Source: Clitoria ternatea
Lineage: Eukaryota; Streptophyta; Magnoliopsida; Fabales; Fabaceae
Direction of reading: 5' to 3'
NCBI GenBank assembly: GCA_037962975.1
Contig: CM075669.1
Coordinates: 115,398,501 to 115,462,500 of the forward strand
Length of the DNA: 64,000 nucleotides
The first letter of the stretch is position 1. The number at the start of each line of letters is the position of its first letter. This document shows positions 1-10,897 of this stretch, in pieces. The translations under genes and the position numbers were made by a program. The notes under the pieces were generated by a model. It did not search any database. It saw only the letters and a program-made list of their open reading frames with translations, and was not told the origin of the DNA.

Positions 1-3
1 TTC

Positions 4-2587
4 TTGAACATCCCTTCACATCATGCAAATGAAGAGGGAAAACCAGTTTTACTTCGCTGTAAAATCTACTCCGACAAGAAGTATAAGGCCCGCTTTCTTA
101 TCCTTGCCCCCCGTCCAATGGAAAGGGTTTGCCATCGGGTCCCAGACGAGAGGTCGGTGTACATGTACGACTTCGTCTTCCAAAACTTAGGAGTCCGTTT
201 TCCAATGATGGAGTTTCAGATGGCCGTTCTCCGTTTCCTCGACTGCGCCCCTACACAGCTACATCCCAATGGTTAGGGCCTAGTGCGTGCTCTTGAAATT
301 CTTGGGGAGCATTTCAATTTCACTACCACTGTGGCTAAACTTTTCTACTACTGCCAAGTGGTCCGCCGTGCCAACAAGAAGGGCGGCCTTGGGTTCATAA
401 CGCTCCGTTGTGACTCAAGGGTAGTGAACTTCAAGTCCTACACCGAATCCGCAAAGGTCGATGGGCGTTCTTTCAAGCATTACTACACGCAGATTCGTGT
501 TCAATCGAATAAGCCGGTCTTCTGGCTCAATAAGGAGGGGTTCACAAAATTCCCTACCAGTTGGTCGCACGAGCACTTTCTGTTATTAAGCCGTGCTTAC
601 TATACGTAGGAGAGAGAACTTTCTGCTCATTCCGTAGAGGTGTTGAGTGCCATGCAGTCAGCCTCAAAAACCCTCAAGGGATTCTCCTGCAGGTTTCTCC
701 TAGGAAGTGTCGATGTCCGAAACACATACCTCCATAATAACCGCCCTTGAACTGTGTTATGCCACATATTCATTCTGTACTTATTGTCTTTTCTTCAATG
801 TTTTAACTCAATTTTCTTCATTTTGCAGAGCAAATCGAAAAAGTCTCTCCCGACATGCTGTACCTAAAGTCCATGCTGGCGGATGACGATTCCTCTTCTG
901 AGGAGAATAAAATCCAAGCCAAGAGGAATTCCTTTAAGGCTGCAGCTCCCATAATCCCCCTCACATCCGCTGTGGGGGACGATGTTCCTCTGCTTGACGA
1001 GAAAGAGCGTGAAGAACAGACTGAGGCTGCAGGGGAAGGTTCGGAAGAAGCTGCACCAGAGAAAAAGAAGAAGAAAAAGAGACACTTGGTCAAAGCCACA
1101 GACGCGGAGAGGTCTTCTGCTGTTGATCCTGCAAGGAAACGCCAGAAAACTCTCAAAGAGTCCGGGCTGAAAAAAGATAAGGGGAAGAAACCCGTTCTTG
1201 CTTCCTCTGCCCCCCCTTCACACACCGGCTCCGAACCGAAATCTGAGAGCAGACCTCCGCTTGTAATTGATCCTCCAAAGGAATCCTTTCTTTCTCCATA
1301 CCTTTGGTTCCAGGGGTCCATGCCCCCCACGCTTCCGAAGGCCAGGTACTGCCTCCGCTCCTCTCTCGAAGCTGCAGAAGTTTGAGGTGCGTGCAGGGCC
1401 AGTCGCTGGCAGCTGGATGAACTCTTCGGCCTTCTAGACTCCCTAAGCGATAAGGCAGACTATATGGAGCAAGTTGAAAAACTTGAAGCCGATATCGCTG
1501 TAAAGGAGGCCTGGGCGGCCAAGCAAGCGGAGACTCACAAAGGGGTAGAATCAGAACTGATTAAAGCTAAGGAGATGCTGCAGAAGAAGACTGAAGAAGT
1601 AAGCCAACTCCACTTCACCAACAAATCTTTAGAGCGGCAAGTTACTGAACTTCAGCAGCAGAATAAGTCCATTCCACTCCTTGAAGAAGAACTCCAGCTG
1701 GAGAAGAAGAAATCAGCCAAGCGGGCTGACGATCTTAATAAGAACCAGAATGCCAACAGTGGTTATTAATATTGACATAATAGAGGTAAGTGAATCAATT
1801 AAGTAACCAAATTCTAAAGAAAGATCATTATTTATAGTCCAAGACCATACATATTGATAAATAGAACTCTTATTAACTTGATGAATAGACAGATCAACCG
1901 AATTAAATATTGGATTTTCTGTTATTTAAATCGCGTATCTCCATCACTTGTAGTGATTTATCATTCAATGAATGACTGAAAAAACAATCTACTGATTCAC
2001 TTGAATTTTTTTTCTTTTTTCGTTCCTTTCTACCTACCCCCCCCCCCCACACACACATAAGTTATTCTTTCTGGCCATAATAAAAACTTAGGAGAATGGG
2101 AGGCCCTTCGGAAAGACTTACAAATTCAAATTGAAGAGCTGAAGAAGGGGAGTACGGGCACTGGGCCGTCAGAAGAAGTTACCAAACTCCAAAAGAAGTT
2201 GGCTGCTTCCAAGGCCAGGGCTGCCAAGGCTTTGGAGATATGCAAAAAGATAGCTTTTGAATCTTTCAGCCTGGCCCTTCGTCAAGTTTTCTACCGCAAC
2301 CCCGATGTGAAGCTTGATCTGTACGGACTAGATCCGTTCTATGAGTTCCACAGAGGGAGGCTTGTTGTAGTGAAGAGTGACGGCTCGCACGAGGATCCTC
2401 CTGATACCCTTTATGAACTGCCCCCTCTTTTGGAGGGCCAAAGCATGGAACCAACACTAACCACCCCTGGCCCCGAGGGTCACAAGAGAACGTCCAAGCT
2501 GGCCTAGAGACCGGAGCGGACAAGGCTCAAGCTGAAGAAGGGAGGACGGAAGTGCCCACAACGGAGAATCAAACACCTGCCCCTTAA
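4..2587 (+). pseudogene. Antisense accessory gene of Tat-1 (5' end off window)
   Basis: This gene lies on the strand opposite to Tat-1 pol and is the third homologue of the genes at 54907-57429 and 59385-61660. Exon 1 runs from off-window to about 733. It encodes the conserved head with motifs such as ERVCH, SVYMYDF and SQLHPNG-like TQLHPNG. Exon 2 runs from 829 to 2587. It has a Lys/Glu/Ser-rich linker, a coiled coil near 1464-1740 and 2095-2230, and the tail motif RQVFYRNP...PFYEFHRG. The intron at about 734-828 keeps its TTTTGCAG acceptor, but the donor GT reads AT. Other breaks are an in-frame TAG after HPNG (274-276), a stop near 607, frameshifts near 1385 and 2475, and a roughly 350-bp insertion with plastid DNA near 1738-2090. 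The head resembles the 'putative gypsy type transposon' domain, from memory only. Confidence 0.75.
1738..1925 (-). pseudogene. ndhF: Nuclear plastid DNA fragment: part of ndhF
   Basis: Read on the minus strand, this stretch encodes a piece of the N-terminal part of plastid NADH dehydrogenase subunit 5, including YQYVWSWTINND, LEFGYLID and ILITTVGILVLI. I recognise these as NdhF and not mitochondrial Nad5. The fragment interrupts the coiled-coil region of the Tat-1 antisense gene: homology stops at about 1738 and resumes near 2095. The remaining inserted DNA (about 1926-2090) includes a T-rich run and a poly-C/(AC) tract. I could not assign it. A stop and the short length show it is a dead insertion, not a gene. 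Confidence 0.85.
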
Positions 2588-3765
2588 TTTTGTACTTTTA
2601 CTCATAGCTGTGTACTGGGATCAGCTCCAGTTTCTATGAACTTATACATATAAAATTCTTCTTCATATAAATACAATCTGCTTTCATTTTGCTTCTATTA
2701 TTTGCGACAAGTGTATGATTACCGAATAACTTAGGCGTATGCGTTATGCTTTTACCATTACATTCATTGTAAATCCGCTCTGTTTAACTATGTTGTTGTT
2801 TAAAGCGTAGGTTTCACCCCGGAGGAAAATAACAAAAATCGTAACAGATACGCAACACTATGTTGAAGTATGCCCTGTCCCCAAGTATAAGTATTTTGGG
2901 AAGGAAATATCTATTGTGAAGTGTTACCTTTAACTCCTTGGAGGTTGAAAGAGTTCATTCGATCCTAAAGATGTGGGATCACAATATTTGCATTCAACCG
3001 CCCTATGATGATTATTTCAGAGATGAGGACGGTGATTACACTTGGAGTTTGGTTCAATCCTACAACCCAAGTCTTCACGTGAGGTTCGGTACAACCTTGA
3101 AAAAGGTTAGATCCTACAACCCATCTCTTGAGGTTCGGTTTAATCCTACAACTCAAGTCTTCAAACGGTGTTCGGTCTACTCCTACTAACCATACCCAGA
3201 GTTCGGTTTATTCCAATAATCTGGGCCTTCAAACGGGGTTCAGATCAGGGCTAATCCTGAACCTACTGCGCCCGTTACTCGGAGTTCAGCGTGGTCTTGA
3301 AGAAGAACCAGCTTACTGTGTCTGAGCCTTCACCGACGTTCAGTCAAACCTACTAGCCGTACTCGGAGTTCAGTTTAATCCTACAATCTGAGCCTTCAAC
3401 GGTGTTCAGCCAAACTTACTAGCCGTACCCAGAGTTCGGTTTAATCCTACAATCTGGGTCTTCAAACGGGGTTCGGTTTAATCCTACAACCCATTTCTTC
3501 CCTCGAGGAGTTTCATCGTCAATGCACAGAATAGGTGATTGAGATCATCCGTCCTGAGGGTCTTTATACGTGACAGCCTATAGCTATAAATCACAACATA
3601 CAAATGAAAGGGTGAGAGTGATAGAGTCATGAATTGCATTCTCATTAAACTGAATGTACATTACAAAGGGAGCGTAGTTGGGGTCATGCCTCGTTAAAAC
3701 CTTCTTGAGAAAACCCAATGGGAAAAAACTCAAGTAAGGAAAAAGAGTACATGCCGCCTAACCAA
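2588..3765. repeat. Tat-1 3' noncoding region with tandem repeats
   Basis: This lies between the end of the antisense gene and the end of pol, where the two genes converge. A conserved 3' motif GGGATCAGCTCC is at 2617-2628. From about 3030 to 3500 a degenerate tandem repeat carries about seven copies of a core like GTTCGGTTTAATCCTAC. The reverse complement of this core is repeated at 53774-54255 in Tat-2. One copy of the roughly 55-bp hairpin unit found in Tat-2 lies at 3501-3559. No ORF here looks real. Confidence 0.7.
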
Positions 3766-6700
3766 CTAGCTGTAATAAATACGTAAATTCTGGGTGTTCC
3801 ATTTGTTGCGAATTGGGGTTCCATCGAGCTCCTCAAGCCGGTATGATCCCTTTCCAGTCACCTCAGAAACTCTGTAGGGTCCTTCCCATGTTGGCGCCAG
3901 TTTTCCTTGATAAGCGAATTTATTCCCCACACTCGCCTTCCTCAGAACAAGATCTCCAGTGTTAAACGCTCTGTATTAGACACGCTTATTGTACCGGATA
4001 GCTGCCTTTGCCTTTATTGCCTGGTCTCTAATAAAAGCTCCTTCCCTCAACTCATGGAGAATGTCCAGCTCTGATGCCAGATTGGCGTTATTGTCTTTAG
4101 CTGAAAAATACTCCACTCGAGCCGATCTGGTCTGAAGCTCTACCAGGATCATCGCCTCGACCCCATAAGTCAGCCGATATGGGGATCTGTTAGTGGAAGA
4201 GTGTGGCGTAGTATGATATGCCCACAGAACAGGGCATAGTTGATCGGTCCATGCTCCCTTTGCTTCCCCAAGGCCCTTCTTCAACCCCTTTAGCACCTCT
4301 CGATTAGCTACTTTCGCTTGGCCGTTTATCTGGGGGTGCTCAACAGACGAAAATATTTAGACTATCCCCAGTCTTTCGAGCAAATCTGTGAACTTCTTAT
4401 CTGTGAACTGGGTGCCATTGTCAGTCATAATCCGCCCTGGGACACCGAATCGGGCTATGATGTTTTCATATACAAAACGTCTTGTTCGCGCGGAGGTGAT
4501 ATGTACTACTGGCTCAGCCTCGATCAACTTGGTGAAGTAATCAACCCCCACAATCAAATATTTAATGCCTCCTGGAGCGGTAGGGAATGGACCCAGGATA
4601 TCAAGGCCCCACTGGTAAAAAGGCCATGGCATAACGGATGAAGAGAGTTCTTGGGCCGGTGTGTGATGAAGGTTAGAAAATCTCTGGCAAGCATCACATT
4701 TCTTCACAAAATCAGTTGAGTCTTGCTTCACCGTGGGCCACCAATATCCAGCCCTGAGGACTTTTCTCATTAAGCTTCTTCCCCCCGCATGGTGCCCATA
4801 CTGCCCCTCATGTACTTCCTCCAATACTCCCTGTACTTCATTTTCTTTCAAACAAAGGAGATATGGGACTGAGAATCCTCTTTTGTATAGAACACCATCG
4901 ACCATGGTGAAGTATGGCAGTTCCCTTTTCACTCGTCTCCTTTCTTTCTCATCAGTGGGAAGTTATCCGTCCGCCAGATAACGGATGTAGGGGATGACCC
5001 AAGAATTCTCGTAAGGGTAATTGACCATTGCAGCATTCAGAGAAGGGAACAGAGGAATGCTAGGTGATATCAGCGTACTCTGAACCACTGTCGTTGTGCT
5101 ACCAGGCTGTTTTGTGCTTGCAAGCCTCGATAAGATGCCCGCTCTGGTATTCTCCTCTCTTGGCACATGCTTAAATTCCAGCACGTCAAATCTCCCCTTC
5201 AACTCATTCACACAATTCAAGTACAATTGAAGTTGTGGCTCACGGACCTGATATTCTCCCTGGATTTATGAAATCACCAGCTGTGAGTCGCTGCACAATG
5301 TAACTTCTGATGCTCCGATGTCGATCACCGCTCGGAGGCCGGCCAAACATGCCTCATACTTAGCTTGATTGTTGGAAGTTTTGAAATTGAATCGCAGGGA
5401 AATCTCTAAGTGCACACCGTCATCACTTTCCACTACAACACCGGCTCCACAACCTTTACTGTTTGAGGACCCATCAACATAAATGGTCCAATGTGCTCGA
5501 GGTGTGGCTGGATCTGACCTAGTGATTTCCACAACGAAATCCGCCAAAACTTGGGCTTTAATAGCTCCTCGAGGCTCATAGGAAATTTCAAACTCAGAAA
5601 GCTCGATGGACCACTTAATCATCCTTCCAGCGAGGTCTGGTTTACTAAGCACTGAATGAAGAGGTAGATCCGTTCTCACAAGTACTGGATGCGCGTGAAA
5701 ATACGGCCTCAACCGTCGTGAAGCCCACACGACTGCTAAAGCGGCCTTCTCTATCTTCTGGTATCTGCCCTCTGCCCCCTGGAATGTCTTACTTGTGAAG
5801 TATACTGGCCTCTGTCCTTCTAAAGTTTCTTTGACTAAAGCTACGCCTAAGGCTTCATCAGAAATTGCCAAGTACAGGACGAGAGTTTCACCAGGATCAG
5901 GCTTTACCAATATTGGTGGACTTGAGAGCATGACCTTGAGCTGTTGGAAAGCCTGCTCTTGCTCTTCTCCCCACTCAAAGTTCTTGTGTTTCTTTAACGC
6001 CTTGTACAAAGGAAGGGACCTATGTGCCATTTTGGGCATGAACCAAGCCAGAGCGGCCACCTTTCCATTCAGCGACTGCACCTCCCTTAAGCTCTTGGGG
6101 TTTTGCATATCTAGTATCGCCTGACATTTACCAGGGTTGGCCTCGATGTCCCGCTGGGTCAACATGAAACCCAAAAACTTCCCAGCTGGGACTGCAAAGG
6201 TACACTTTAATGGGTTCAACCTCATGTTGTATTGTCGCAGCCGAGTGAACACTTGGCGCAAATCTTCAACGTGGTCACCTTCAGCGGGAGTCTTAGCTAT
6301 GATATCATCAATATACACCTCTACCAACTTGGTGTGCATACCCTCAAATACTTGATTGATCATGCGCTGGTAAGTAGCGCCAGCGTTCTTCAACCCAAAC
6401 GGCATGACGGTGTAGCAGAAGACACCACGGTCATTAACAAAAGCCGTTTTTTCTTAATCTTCCTCCCACATCGGAATCTGATTATACCCTGAATAAGCAT
6501 CCATGAAACTGAGGTATTGATAACCAGATGAATCAACAACCATACGATCAATGTTAGGCAGTGGATATGGATCCTTGGGGCAACATCGGTTAAGGTCCAC
6601 GTAATCTATACACATCCTCTATTTACCATTTGCTTTCTGCACCATAACTACGTTGGAAAACCACGATGAATAACGGATCTCCCTTATGAAGCCAGCCTTC

Positions 6701-7310
6701 AATAACTCCTCTGTTTGCTCACATGCTGCTTTCTGTTTCTCCGGTCCCAACCTCCTCTTCTTTTAGGCAACCGGTCTCGTCTCTGGATATACAGCTAATT
6801 TGTGGCAACAGAAATCAGGGTCCATCCCAAGCATGTCTGTTGCAGTCTATGTAAAAAGGTCTTTAAACTCCTGCAGGAGAGCCAACAAGCACTGCTCCAT
6901 GCCTGACTCTAGATTATCATTAATGTGCGTGACCTTCACTGGGGAATCTCCCAAGACGATGTCCCTGGAACCACCATCCGGTGTGGGCTTCGAGGGATTG
7001 AGAGGATCAATCTTCAGTTCCGCCCTAGGGTCTAAGTCAATCAGACTGACAGACCCTGCCACTGTTCCTCCATCATTCAGCTTTCTCTTCTTATTGAACG
7101 CTTCCAACTTAACCATGTTGAGGCTCAGGTTATAACAATATCAAGCCATCTCTTGATCTCTGCGGAGGGAAGACACTTGTCAATGAATTTGATAAGGAGG
7201 TGGGGAGTAGACATAATTGCCTCCATCGCGTTCAGTGTAGGGCGGCCAATGATCCCATTGTAAGGGGATTCCATATCAACCACCAAGATTCTGGACTTCA
7301 CCGTTGTCGC
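3766..7310 (-). pseudogene. Tat-1 pol (RT, RNase H, second RNase H, integrase), decayed
   Basis: This is the pol part of the Tat-1 polyprotein, homologous throughout to 49898-53431. In order: linker (7310-6850), RT (about 6850-6100, catalytic YIDDIIAKT near 6320), first RNase H (about 5960-5650), second archaeal-type RNase H (YVDGSSNSKG near 5470), integrase zinc finger (CDACQRF near 4690) and DDE core (DILGPFPTAPGG near 4590). It ends ...RIYYS at 3766. At least seven in-frame stops interrupt it, near 6843, 6763, 6618, 6455, 5265, 4355 and 3975. Where the related Tat-2 copy can be compared, they fit C-to-T or G-to-A changes (for example CAA to TAA, TGG to TAG). The right end is cut by the Copia insertion at 7311. 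Confidence 0.92.
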
Positions 7311-8770
7311 TGTTGTTCAAGTGGCCTCAATACTCAAGAGGGGGGGTGAATTGAGATTTAAAACTTTTGAGTGGAATACCTTTGAAATTGATTTTTATCA
7401 CTAAGTTTATGAAATTATGCAAGTGAGATAGAATGGAAGATAACAAGCAATGCACTACAATGAGAAATATTGCTGAAGCAATTTACCAAACACTTGGTGT
7501 GCAATATCTAAGGTATAACAAATTAAGCAAGTTCAAGTATGCTTTTCTCAACCAAAACAGTACCAATCAACAAATATGCAGTATATGAAAGTAAAAGAGT
7601 AAGGAAGAGAAGCTTGCAAACCGATGTAACGAGTTCCACCCAATCCGGTGTACGTCTCGCCTCTAAGCAACCCACTTAGAGGATTTTCCACTATTGTAGA
7701 TTAGAGATACAACTTTGAGCAATTGCGGCTTCCTAGTGTCCCACACTCAAGAACCCAATCCTCACAAGTACAAGGGCAACCCACCCAATCTCTCAATCTC
7801 ACAATATCCCAAAGATTGAATCCTCAACCTTTGTAACCACTCAACCTAGAGTGAACAACCACTCAACCTAGAGTGAATAACTTGTGTTTGGTGTTTGTTT
7901 ACAATCAATACTCTCTCAATAGAGTAGATATACAAATGAAAAGCTCTCCCAAATTCTAACTCTCAAGATGAGAGGATATACAAATGTATTTCAAAATGCA
8001 AGAAATAGGCTTACAAAGCACAAGATAGAGCTAAGGATTTGTTGCTTCTTGGTTCTTGTTGGTTGCATCTTGTGCTTGTGTTCTTCTTCCATTTATAGAG
8101 CCATGATAGCAGTTGAGGTGTGCCCTAGTTCATCATAGCCGTTGCAAATCATGTCTCTGCGTATAGTGGGATTTGAGTGCTTGTTTTCCACTTAAGTCTG
8201 TCTATTTAGTGGTGTTTCCCACTATGTGAATCGATTCGTAGATCCTTGAATCGATTCAGAGTATTCTGTTTTATGCATTTTGGAGTTCCATAGTCGAATG
8301 AATCGATTCGAGCCTTGTTTGAATCGATTCAGAGCATTCTGTTTTGGGTTCCTGGTCTGTCAGCATTGTGTGAATCGATTCAGGGTCCTTGTGAATCGAT
8401 TCAGGACATACTGTTTGCAATCTTAGTGACTTCCAGGGCTGTGAATCGATTCGGGGTCATGGTGAATCGATTCAACCCATTCTGTTTCTCATTTTTATGA
8501 CTTCCAGGGCTGTGAATCGATTCACTCGTGCTTGAATCGATTCAGGCTCTTCATTTTGACATTTTCTCATGCCTGTTGGTCATCCATTTGAATCTAATGA
8601 TGCATGGTTGCTTTCCTTTTGTTTGATTCATTGGTTTCTTCATCTCTTGAACCTTTGTGAGATCATTTTCTTCTTTTATATGATATCTCTAATTGTTTTT
8701 GATTCTTTGAAGACTTCCCATTGCTTGTTTCCATTGTCATTATCAAAACCTGTTATCACATGCAAATACA
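7311..8770 (-). repeat. Copia 3' LTR
   Basis: TG...CA-bounded 1460-bp LTR matching 15695-17154. Read on the minus strand, U3 begins at 8770. It carries ten TGAATCGATTC motifs (8227-8544), then the TATA box CTATAAATGG (reverse complement of 8089-8098), with the transcript start expected about 30 nt further on. The remainder is R/U5. Confidence 0.95.
8227..8544. promoter_or_regulatory. Array of paired TGAATCGATTC palindromes in Copia U3 (3' LTR)
   Basis: Ten copies of the near-perfect palindrome TGAATCGATTC(A/G) are arranged as five pairs. Members of a pair are about 8-12 bp apart, and pairs are followed by a CTGTTT-like word. The array lies about 130-450 bp upstream of the LTR TATA box. Palindrome clusters in LTR cis-regions are known for maize Sireviruses. 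A role here as transcription-factor sites or siRNA targets is inference. Confidence 0.85.
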
Positions 8771-9274
8771 TTCTCCCCCTTTTTGATGATGACAACCAAT
8801 GGCCATCTCTTGGGGTGTTTATTAGCCAATAGCAAGTTATGAAAACTAATGTCTCTGTTTTAAGCAGTTATTTCTTTTAAGAAAATAGGTCTCCCCCTTT
8901 GTTTTTCAATAAAACCATCAAATTATCTCAATCGTTGAAATAATGTCGCACATGTATCACATTATCACATTCACATATATCGCACATATATCATATCGCA
9001 CATGTATCGCACGTGTATCTCTCTATCTCTCTATCTCTCCCCCTTTGTCATTATCAAAAACAAAAGTTGGGAGTATGCAGTAAATCGAGTAATAATCGCA
9101 GGCAATGCAGTTGAGATAAACCAAAATAATTAACCAAACGAGATAATTGTTCAACCGACATAGCAAAGTAATAAACTAAGACGAGATAATTGTGCAAATA
9201 AGTGACCAAAATAGAAACCAAAGTAAACAACCAAGTCTGAATGTGAAATAGAAAGAAAGAAAAGTAAAGATCAA
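8771..9274 (-). other. Copia 3' untranslated region with repeated PPT-like tracts
   Basis: The polypurine tract abuts the LTR: the plus strand reads TTCTCCCCCTTTTTG at 8771-8785, a purine run on the element strand. Similar runs recur near 8889 and 9035, matching the multiple PPTs described for Sireviruses. Between them is a (CACATATAT)-like and (TCTCTA) low-complexity stretch at about 8945-9040. I see no gene here. Confidence 0.7.
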
Positions 9275-10327
9275 TCATGGATGTGGGAAGTGGATGCTGG
9301 ATATCTGGGTGGCAAGCTCCGTGTATCGCTCTTCCATGTGTGCTTCAATCCTGTCCAGTCGAGCGTGGATGTTTGCTTCCATGGAGTTGAGGCGCTGGTC
9401 CAGGTGGGCAGTGAGTCTTGTGAAAAGATCATCAGTAGGAGCGGGTGGAGGAGGAGGAGGGGCATCATCTTCAACTTCGTGACGGGGACGTCTAAGAAAT
9501 TGCCACCTGCCATGGTATTCCACAATATTCATCTTGGTGAGATGAGATTTGCCTATTGGTGCTTTGGGACCGACCACTTCCTTGATTTCATTTTTCAAGT
9601 CCACTTTAAAATGGTGGAGCAATTTGGTAATGAGTATGGCATATGGAAGATGAGCGAGGTTTTGGGCTTCAATCATGTGATGCCTAACCAAGTCAATCCA
9701 ATTTATGTCTTTCTCATTGACAATTGCCCAGAGCAGCAAGATTTGGGCCTCATTTAGCCTTGCATAATTTCCACCGGAGGGGAGGAGAATTTTGACAAGG
9801 ACAAAGTGCAAGAGGTGGTGATGGAGACTTAAGGTGCCAACCGTGCTCGAGGGACCTGCAAGATTAAAGAAAGCTCTTGCCTCCAATGGATTATAATTCC
9901 ATGCAAGAGGAGGTTCTTTGCCATGGAAGGAAGCGTTGCTAAGAGGGAGTAAGCCAACTTGATTCATTACCTCATTATCAAGAATGATAGTCTTACCTTT
10001 CACTCGGGCAATATAGCGAGCATCTTGAAGGCGTAAAGTGGAGTAGAATACACGAATCAGTTCAGGGTAGATTGCTACTTCCTCAAGAGCCATGAAGCCA
10101 ACTAGCTCTTGTTGATGTAAGGTGGTGAGTAGAGGAAGTCCAGATGCTTCAAAGAATGGGAGATCAAGCCAATGAGGAGAAATGAGATGTTTCTCAGAGA
10201 ATGAAGATTGGTACCTTTCAAGATCCTTTTGGGTAGTGAATAATCTAGATAAATCAGAGTGTTGAGGCATGGAGGCTGCAGCAGTGTTTGCACGTTGCTT
10301 CTTGCGAGGTTGAGAGGAGGAAGCCAT
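9275..10327 (-). CDS. Copia accessory protein in the envelope position (350 aa)
   Basis: An uninterrupted ORF downstream of pol on the same strand. The N-terminus has a basic PRKKQR stretch (possible nuclear signal). The middle (about residues 30-260) is a globular region with motifs such as YPELIRVFYSTL, VKGKTIIL and LPYAILITKLLHHF. It resembles the 'putative plant transposon protein' family found beside many plant elements, an identification from memory. A Pro/Asp linker and an amphipathic coiled-coil-like tail (about 295-345) follow. I see no signal peptide or membrane segment, so I do not call it an envelope protein. The ATG is preceded by a pyrimidine-rich leader-like sequence and by a palindrome array (10486-10734), suggesting its own promoter. 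Function unknown. Confidence 0.75.
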   Translation of the reverse strand: MASSSQPRKKQRANTAAASMPQHSDLSRLFTTQKDLERYQSSFSEKHLISPHWLDLPFFEASGLPLLTTLHQQELVGFMALEEVAIYPELIRVFYSTLRLQDARYIARVKGKTIILDNEVMNQVGLLPLSNASFHGKEPPLAWNYNPLEARAFFNLAGPSSTVGTLSLHHHLLHFVLVKILLPSGGNYARLNEAQILLLWAIVNEKDINWIDLVRHHMIEAQNLAHLPYAILITKLLHHFKVDLKNEIKEVVGPKAPIGKSHLTKMNIVEYHGRWQFLRRPRHEVEDDAPPPPPPAPTDDLFTRLTAHLDQRLNSMEANIHARLDRIEAHMEERYTELATQISSIHFPHP

Positions 10328-10485
10328 GGAAGATGAAGGATTTGAGTGGAAGGTTTGGAGAAGAAGTTGAGGAGATTAGAGGTTGAGAGGTTTGAGAAGA
10401 GAGAGTGGGAGATAGTGGAAGAGTGAAATGAGGAAGTGTGTGATTTAGAGATTTGAATCAGCGTGAATATGCAGTAACTGACGCG

Positions 10486-10734
10486 TGAATCGATTCGAAG
10501 GATGGGTGAATCGATTCGAGCGTTACTGATTTGAGAGAAATGGAAGGGTCAGGTGTGTGAATCGATTCGAGGATGCGGTGAATCGATTCGAACCTCTCTG
10601 TTTGAGGGAATATGGACCATCAGGTGTTTGAATCGATTCAAGGGGAGTGTGAATCGATTCGAACGATGCTGTTTTGAGGATTTTTGAACCAACAGGTCTT
10701 TGAATCGATTCGAGGGGGTGCTGAATCGATTCGA
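10486..10734. promoter_or_regulatory. Internal array of paired TGAATCGATTC palindromes
   Basis: Eight copies in four pairs lie between the pol stop (10898) and the accessory ATG (10327), with the same pair spacing and CTGT(T) words as the LTR array. Between array and ATG, the element strand reads as a TC-rich leader, as in many plant 5' UTRs, with only a weak TATA-like TCTAAATC. This looks like a second promoter module; that is inference. Confidence 0.7.
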
Positions 10735-10897
10735 AGGGCTGTTTCACTCCAAAATTCATTTCTTTCCATTCCAATATATTCAAGGCATGAGGATTTTCAT
10801 ATAGGATTATTAAACCAACGTTTTCGTGGGGATCTTTTTCTTCATTACTAATTAATAGAAGTTATCAAGTAATCAATACATAATATTAAGAAATCAA

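Noticed and set aside
8227..8544. Repeated short motifs with spacers considered as a CRISPR array
   Set aside because: Plant nuclear context, irregular spacers, repeats too short and present in both LTRs.
9275..10327. Calling the Copia accessory ORF an envelope protein
   Set aside because: No signal peptide or membrane segment; a basic N-terminus and a coiled-coil tail argue otherwise.
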